64,000 bases of DNA from Castellaniella sp040276085 (GTDB taxonomy: Bacteria > Pseudomonadota > Gammaproteobacteria > Burkholderiales > Burkholderiaceae_B), in NCBI RefSeq assembly GCF_040276085.1, contig NZ_JBELOK010000003.1, forward strand, positions 248,001-312,000, written 5' to 3'. The position numbers were made by a program, and so were the translations under genes. This document shows, piece by piece, positions 59,554 through 64,000 of this stretch. Position 1 is the stretch's first letter. Each line of letters opens with the position of its first letter. Below the pieces are notes generated by a model. The model made no database searches. It saw nothing but the letters and a program-made list of their open reading frames with translations, and was not told where the DNA came from.

Positions 59554-60948
59554 ATGGAGACAAACCATCCTTCTCAGGGTGATGCCCTGGTGGAAGAAAT
59601 CCACCCGGTGGATCAGATCCGCCCCGTCGGCAAGCTGTTCATGTTCGCCATCCAGCACATTCTTGTGATGGTTGCAGCACCCGTATCATCCGTTTTTCTG
59701 ATTGCCAAGGCCCTGAACCTGTCCGAGGCGCTTTCCTCGGCCCTGCTATCCAGCGTTTTCGTGTTTTGCGGCCTGGGCTCGATCCTGCAGTCTGTGGGTA
59801 TCGGCAAGATCGGCGTACGGCTGCCATTCATCATGCTGCCCGGCGGCGCCGCCACGATTCTGTTTATCTCGATTGCCCAGGGAACAGACCTGCAAACAGC
59901 GGCCGGCGCGGTCATCCTGACCGGTATTTTCTACCTTTTGGCCGTCACGCTGTTCGTCCGCATCCTCAAGTACTTCCCACCACTGGTCATTGGCACCATG
60001 GTCCTGGTGATTGGCATCAGCCTGGTCAAGATTACCGGTTTTCTGTTCACAGGCAGGCCGGGCACCGAGCATTTTGGTGATCCCATGCAGCTGCTGCTCG
60101 CACTGGTCACCATTGTGTTGACGGTCTTGTGCTTCAGGTTCCTGCGCGGCTTTCTGCGTCAGCTGGCCGTTGCGTTTGGCCTGGTGGGCGGCACGCTTTT
60201 TGCCATGGTGCTTGGTGAGACCAACTTCACGGCGCTGATCGCAGGCCCCGTCATCAGTACCCCGACCCTGTTTCCCTTCGGCATACCGCATCTGGATCTG
60301 GTCGCTGCAATCCCGATGCTGGTCTGGAGCCTCGCCTCGATGGCAGAAGCCACTGGTCAGACCGTCATTAACGGTGAAATTGTGGGGCGCGAAGTCGACC
60401 CCACCCGGGATGTACCGCGCGTGATCCGCTCGGACGGCATTATCTCCATCATCGGCGGGCTGTTTGGCACACCGGTCATGGTCACCAGCGGAGAAAACAT
60501 CGGCATCGTCCGTGCCAGCGGGGTGCGTAGCCGTTACGTGACGGCTGTTGCCGGCGTGCTGCTTATCGTGATCGGCTTTACACCGATGGCACGGATGCTC
60601 AACGGCATCCCGCCCGCGGTCGTCGGCGGCACGGCTGTCGTCGTGTTTGCGATCATCAGTGTGCTTGGCATCCAGATGCTGGCCAGAGTCGACTTTACGC
60701 AAACGGGCAACCTGGTTACTTGCACGCTGGCATTGGCACTGGGCTTGCTGCCAGTATTGATTCCGGGCATGTACCATAGCCTGCCGGCCAATATACAAAC
60801 GATTTTTGGCAGCGGTGTGGCCATGAGCGCCCTGGTGGCAGTCTTGCTGAACCTGCTGTTCAATCATTGCGGCAACAAAGGACAGGGTGGTTCTACACTC
60901 AAGCCGGATGAACCTTCACAAACGCGCCCAGCCAACTACCGCATCTGA
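59554..60948 (+). CDS. NCS2 family nucleobase:cation symporter (xanthine/uracil permease type)
   Basis: 464 residues, about 14 hydrophobic segments. The opening GKLFMFAIQHILVMVAAPVSSVFLIAKALNL is typical NCS2. Substrate-site blocks: MLVWSLASMAEATGQTVINGEIVGREVDPTRDVPRVIRSDGIISIIGGLFGTPVMVTSGENIGIVRASGVRSRYVTAVAGVLLIVIGF; the glutamates in SMAEATGQ and TSGENIG sit at the helix 8 and 10 positions that bind the base. It imports a purine or pyrimidine with protons. Divergent from the amidohydrolase and sharing its operator region. Confidence 0.93.
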   Translation: METNHPSQGDALVEEIHPVDQIRPVGKLFMFAIQHILVMVAAPVSSVFLIAKALNLSEALSSALLSSVFVFCGLGSILQSVGIGKIGVRLPFIMLPGGAATILFISIAQGTDLQTAAGAVILTGIFYLLAVTLFVRILKYFPPLVIGTMVLVIGISLVKITGFLFTGRPGTEHFGDPMQLLLALVTIVLTVLCFRFLRGFLRQLAVAFGLVGGTLFAMVLGETNFTALIAGPVISTPTLFPFGIPHLDLVAAIPMLVWSLASMAEATGQTVINGEIVGREVDPTRDVPRVIRSDGIISIIGGLFGTPVMVTSGENIGIVRASGVRSRYVTAVAGVLLIVIGFTPMARMLNGIPPAVVGGTAVVVFAIISVLGIQMLARVDFTQTGNLVTCTLALALGLLPVLIPGMYHSLPANIQTIFGSGVAMSALVAVLLNLLFNHCGNKGQGGSTLKPDEPSQTRPANYRI

Positions 60949-60950
60949 AC

Positions 60951-60976
60951 CTGACAGGTGGAAAGCCGCCTGTCAG
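60951..60976 (+). terminator. Hairpin after NCS2 permease
   Basis: CTGACAGG and CCTGTCAG pair around a 10-nt loop just after the permease stop; the following sequence is A/T-rich but lacks a long T-run. Confidence 0.5.
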
Positions 60977-60998
60977 CACAGTAATAAATAAAGGGCCG

Positions 60999-61036
60999 CC
61001 TGGAGGCCGCGCGCGAAACAATCCGTCGCCTCCAGG
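60999..61036 (-). terminator. Hairpin after DUF2231 gene
   Basis: CCTGGAGGC and GCCTCCAGG, a 9-bp perfect stem with a 20-nt loop, immediately 3' of the minus-strand membrane-protein gene; TTTATTTATTAC follows on that strand. Confidence 0.55.
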
Positions 61037-61039
61037 CAA

Positions 61040-61447
61040 TCAGCGCCCGATGCCGTGGCCGTACACCAGGCGGCCCCCCAGCCAGCCGCCGATAGCCAGC
61101 GTGATAAAGCCAGCCAGGCTCAGCAAGAGTGCCAGCACATCCGGGGCCAGCGGCTGCAGATGATCCAGACGCAGGAAAAGCCGCGCTGTGTACAGCGTAA
61201 AGGCGGCCAACATAAGCCCCATATGCAGATACACATCCCGCAGCGCCGGGCCGTCCGGCACGCGGGAAAGTTCCAGCACGCCGGCCACCATCGCCAGCAG
61301 TGCAACAGCACAGCCCACCATAAGCAGGCCAGCCGACCAACGCCAGGCGGATTCCCCCAGCCAAAGACTGCTGAAATCAGCCAATGTGGCCAGCGACCAA
61401 CAGGCAATTGGAAAGTGAACCAGCGCGGGGTGCAGAGGATGGCGCAT
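61040..61447 (-). CDS. DUF2231 family membrane protein
   Basis: 135 residues from the ATG at 61447. RHPLHPALVHFPIACWSLATLADFSSLW is the DUF2231 signature (HPxxVHFP), followed by four hydrophobic helices. Histidines at the start of the first helix suggest a haem or metal site; function unknown. It follows another small membrane-protein gene by 4 bp and is probably co-transcribed with it. Confidence 0.85.
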   Translation of the reverse strand: MRHPLHPALVHFPIACWSLATLADFSSLWLGESAWRWSAGLLMVGCAVALLAMVAGVLELSRVPDGPALRDVYLHMGLMLAAFTLYTARLFLRLDHLQPLAPDVLALLLSLAGFITLAIGGWLGGRLVYGHGIGR

Positions 61448-61451
61448 GGCT

Positions 61452-61790
61452 TTAGAGTACGGCGCTAAGTAACGTAAGGAAGCCAATCACCGCAACGGTG
61501 GCGTGCACAACCACGACGGCCTTGGGTGGAAGCCGCTTGCGTGCGTGAAAGGAAACAAGAAAGAACCCTCCCAGCGCCGCAATCAGCAGCAGGATGAAGC
61601 CAACCAGCACCGGCTGCGAGGCAGCCCCTTCGGCCAAGGTAATGATGAGCAGTATCAGGCCCACAGCTCCCAGCAGGGCATGCAGCAGCGATAGCACCCA
61701 GGGTGCAAATTTGTCGCGCAGGACGCGGGAGGCAAGAATCAGGCCTCCGACGGCCGCGATGGCGAAGACGATAATTGCGACGGTAAGCAT
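61452..61790 (-). CDS. Small four-helix membrane protein, unknown function
   Basis: 112 residues, nearly all in four hydrophobic segments: MLTVAIIVFAIAAVGGLILA, WVLSLLHALLGAVGLILLII, PVLVGFILLLIAALGGFFLV and AVVVVHATVAVIGFLTLLSA. The paired LLHALLG and VVHATVAVIG helices each contain a membrane histidine, hinting at haem or metal binding as in b-type cytochrome-like proteins. No family recognised. It is directly upstream of the DUF2231 gene. Confidence 0.7.
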   Translation of the reverse strand: MLTVAIIVFAIAAVGGLILASRVLRDKFAPWVLSLLHALLGAVGLILLIITLAEGAASQPVLVGFILLLIAALGGFFLVSFHARKRLPPKAVVVVHATVAVIGFLTLLSAVL

Positions 61791-61907
61791 TTTTTGTCCT
61801 TAAATGGCAGTATTGGATTTTGAACGGTATGCTCCGTTGAAACGGGCCACCTCATCGCCATAGATGCCTGACGGATAAAAAACGTTTCACCGCACAAAAC
61901 GACACTT

Positions 61908-62576
61908 ATGCTTATCAATGCTGATTTCTCGCGCCGCGCCTCCGTGACGTCTCAACAATACCAATGGATCACCTCTCCTCAGGGAGGTGTCGAGCGCGTG
62001 ATGCTGGATCGCGTTGGCGCAGAAAAAGCCCGTGCCACCAGCATCGTGCGATATGCACCCGATTCTTGTTTTCCAAACCACAAACACCCTGAAGGCGAGG
62101 AAATCCTCGTGCTGTCAGGCACCTTCTCCGATGAGAGCGGAGACTTTCCCGCAGGGTGGTACCTGCGCAATCCGCCCGGCTCCGGCCACAAGCCTTTCAG
62201 CCGGGACGGCGCCACCATCTTCGTCAAGCTTCGGCAGATGGCTGCGGGCGATCGACAAAGGGTGCGCATTGATACCCAAGCCCCATCTGCCTGGCAGCGT
62301 AATGGTGACAGCGAAATCTGCCCCCTGTTCTCGGATCACCAGGAAAAGGTCTGCCTGCAACGCGTGTCGCCGAATCAACCCATACCCACCCAACACACAG
62401 GAGGCCTGGAGTTGCTGGTCTTGTCCGGTGAGGTTTTGATGGATGAGCAGCATTACGCACAAGGCAGCTGGATACGCCTGCCGATGAACGACACCCCCGT
62501 CATCACCACTGGCGCACAGGGTGCCACTATTTACCTCAAGACTGGCCATCTGGCCAGCATCACGGCAAGGGGGTAG
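61908..62576 (+). CDS. Bicupin protein (ChrR-like cupin domains)
   Basis: 222 residues with two cupin halves. The first has SIVRYAPDSCFPNHKHPEGEEILVLSGTFSDESGDFPAGWYLRNPPGSGHKPFS (metal ligands His-x-His, Glu, and a later His), the ChrR C-terminal cupin pattern. The second, VSPNQPIPTQHTGGLELLVLSGEVLMDEQHYAQGSWIRLP, is a degenerate copy that retains one histidine. It lacks the N-terminal zinc anti-sigma domain of ChrR, so it is probably an enzyme or sensor of unknown role. No clear ribosome site. Confidence 0.85.
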   Translation: MLINADFSRRASVTSQQYQWITSPQGGVERVMLDRVGAEKARATSIVRYAPDSCFPNHKHPEGEEILVLSGTFSDESGDFPAGWYLRNPPGSGHKPFSRDGATIFVKLRQMAAGDRQRVRIDTQAPSAWQRNGDSEICPLFSDHQEKVCLQRVSPNQPIPTQHTGGLELLVLSGEVLMDEQHYAQGSWIRLPMNDTPVITTGAQGATIYLKTGHLASITARG

Positions 62577-62770
62577 GAACACAAGGGACTGTGCGTAACG
62601 CCGACGCTAAAACCAGGCACAAGCGGCATTTCTAACTTTCACTTAACATCCCGGTGTATGAATTTTCCAGACGCCCCAAGGCCCACACAAAAACTGGCCG
62701 TGACGCCCAAATCAACAGTTTTTCCGGGCAGACATTGACTCCCAAAGCCTCCCCACCCCCTGACTCAGCC
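62577..62770. other. Intergenic, no feature seen
   Basis: 194 bp upstream of the MFS gene. TTCACTTAACATC at 62637-62649 precedes the presumed promoter, but no convincing -35/-10 pair or operator could be assigned. Confidence 0.4.
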
Positions 62771-64000
62771 ATGCCTGCAAATCTTATCCACCGCTTGGGA
62801 CAGCGTTACGCCTTTGTTGTTGTGGGCGTGATTTTTCTGTGCCTGCTGTTTTCTGCGGGCTTGCGAGCCACCCCCAGCGTGTTGCTCGACCCCCTTGAAC
62901 AAGCTTTTGGCTGGAATCGCAACATCACTTCGCTGGCAGCAGCGATCGGCATTTTCTTTTATGGCATGGTCGGGCCCTTTGCGGCAGCGGCCATGGATCA
63001 TTTCGGCTTGCGGCGTGTCTTGCTGGGTGCGCTGTTGGTGATGGCAGGTTCATCCGCCGCCAGCGCATATATGAGTCAAACCTGGCACCTGATCGTCTTG
63101 TGGGGCTTTTTCTCGGGTGTAGGGTCTGGTGCCGTGGCAGCCGTGCTGGGCGCCACCATTGCCAATCGGTGGTTTACAAAGCACCGTGGCCTGGCCATGG
63201 GCATCCTGACAGCCAGTACCGCCACAGGCAACCTGATCTTTTTACCCCTGCTGGCTGCCCTGGCATCTTCCGGCGACTGGCGCTGGGCCGTCTGGGCCGT
63301 GGCGTTTGCCATGCTGCTGATGCTGCCTCTGGCCTGGTATTTTGTACCCAACCAACCCGCGGATGTTGGGCTCTTGCCCTATGGCAGTAATCCCGATCTG
63401 CCTCCTGCCCCAACTGCACCCAAAATAGGTTTACTGGCCTCTGCGTTTGGCGCACTGGGCAGGGCCGCACGCACGCAAACATTTTGGTTTTTGTTTGCCA
63501 CCTTTTGGGTGTGCGGCTTCACCACTAATGGCCTGGTGGGCACACACCTGATCGCCATGTGTGGCGATCACGGCATTTTGCCGGTTCAGGCAGCCGGATT
63601 GCTGGCACTGATGGGTATTTTCGATCTGGTGGGTACCACGGCCTCCGGGTGGCTTACGGATCGCTACGATCCGCGCAAATTGCTGTGCATGTATTACGGA
63701 TTGCGCGGCATCTCGCTGATCATGCTGCCCTATAGCGATTTTTCACTCTACAGCTTGTCGATCTTTGCCATTTTTTATGGGCTCGACTGGATTGCCACAG
63801 TGCCACCAACCCTGCGGCTGGCCACAGACGCCTTTGGCGACCGTGATGCGCCTGTGGTGTTTGGCTGGATTGTGGCCGGACATCAAATAGGCGCTGCAAC
63901 CGCAGCATGGATGGGCGGCTACATGCGCGATTCTACCGGCAGCTACCTGACCGCCTTTGTGCTGTCGGGTGCCACCGGGTTGATTGCTGCAGTGATTGCC
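62771..64000 (+). CDS. MFS transporter, incomplete at window end
   Basis: Open for 410 codons from the ATG at 62771 to the last base, no stop. It begins MPANLIHRLGQRYAFVVVGV, with a long first helix, LLDPLEQAFGWNRNITSLAAAIGIFFYGMVGPFAAAAMDHFGLRRVLL (MFS loop 2-3), and later GLLALMGIFDLVGTTASGWLTDRYDPRKLL, the same motif in the second half. The style is the oxalate/formate antiporter-like MFS group, often monocarboxylate carriers. Twelve helices are nearly complete, so only a few residues should be missing. Confidence 0.9.
   Translation, partial: MPANLIHRLGQRYAFVVVGVIFLCLLFSAGLRATPSVLLDPLEQAFGWNRNITSLAAAIGIFFYGMVGPFAAAAMDHFGLRRVLLGALLVMAGSSAASAYMSQTWHLIVLWGFFSGVGSGAVAAVLGATIANRWFTKHRGLAMGILTASTATGNLIFLPLLAALASSGDWRWAVWAVAFAMLLMLPLAWYFVPNQPADVGLLPYGSNPDLPPAPTAPKIGLLASAFGALGRAARTQTFWFLFATFWVCGFTTNGLVGTHLIAMCGDHGILPVQAAGLLALMGIFDLVGTTASGWLTDRYDPRKLLCMYYGLRGISLIMLPYSDFSLYSLSIFAIFYGLDWIATVPPTLRLATDAFGDRDAPVVFGWIVAGHQIGAATAAWMGGYMRDSTGSYLTAFVLSGATGLIAAVIA

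Noticed and set aside
1..64000. CRISPR array, rRNA or tmRNA
   Set aside because: No regularly spaced repeats and no rRNA or tmRNA signature segments were seen on reading the window.

Overview
The window is a stretch of a betaproteobacterial chromosome, most likely Alcaligenaceae (Burkholderiales), judged from protein style and from the order gyrB-dnaN-dnaA | rpmH-rnpA-yidD-yidC-mnmE that marks the replication origin. Assignment below family level is not possible from the sequence alone. Base composition is GC-rich except in an AT-rich intergenic stretch near 16.0-16.2 kb and in parts of an accessory region at 37-45 kb.

Layout. 1-16 kb: the 3' end of pyruvate kinase, then organic-acid catabolism: a CoA-transferase, a crotonase-family protein, a first TRAP transporter (DctMQP), a serine-glyoxylate-type aminotransferase, a GlcG/HbpS protein and a fused FAD/Fe-S 2-hydroxyacid dehydrogenase with its divergent GntR regulator. 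A second TRAP transporter follows, with an arylmalonate-decarboxylase/Asp-Glu-racemase-like enzyme and a second GntR regulator. 16-28 kb: FAH-family hydrolase, malate synthase G, ArgD-type aminotransferase, MOSC protein, DNA polymerase IV, an atypical HMA protein, NarK-type transporter, Ohr with an OhrR-type regulator, L-2-hydroxyglutarate oxidase-like protein and an ABM-fold monooxygenase. 27.7-37 kb: the origin block, with a candidate oriC between rpmH and dnaA.

37-45 kb is an accessory region joined to the 3' side of gyrB. It holds an orphan OLD-family ATPase/TOPRIM nuclease, a decayed multi-HTH (TniQ-like) gene, an IS3-family element with an abnormal right edge, a DinB-fold gene, a DUF6998-like gene, a stand-alone tyrosine recombinase, and two cassette-like genes (cupin; chlorite dismutase family), each followed by an attC-like site.

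45-64 kb: TetR regulator with a duplicated palindromic operator beside a PhnB-like gene; DsbA/FrnE-type oxidoreductase; a compact cbb3-type oxidase operon with a diheme fused cytochrome subunit and a 55-residue membrane subunit; ABC exporter plus PIN protein; GNAT; F420-reductase-like Rossmann protein; an internally deleted SDR relic; LysR; and a LacI/TauE/amidohydrolase cluster facing an NCS2 permease across an intergenic region with four CCAAATCGATTTGG-type sites arranged as two pairs of identical 32-bp spacing. The window ends in a bicupin gene and a truncated MFS transporter.

Starts were moved inward wherever a Shine-Dalgarno sequence or family alignment from memory supported it. Functions come from motif recognition by eye; no database search was run.
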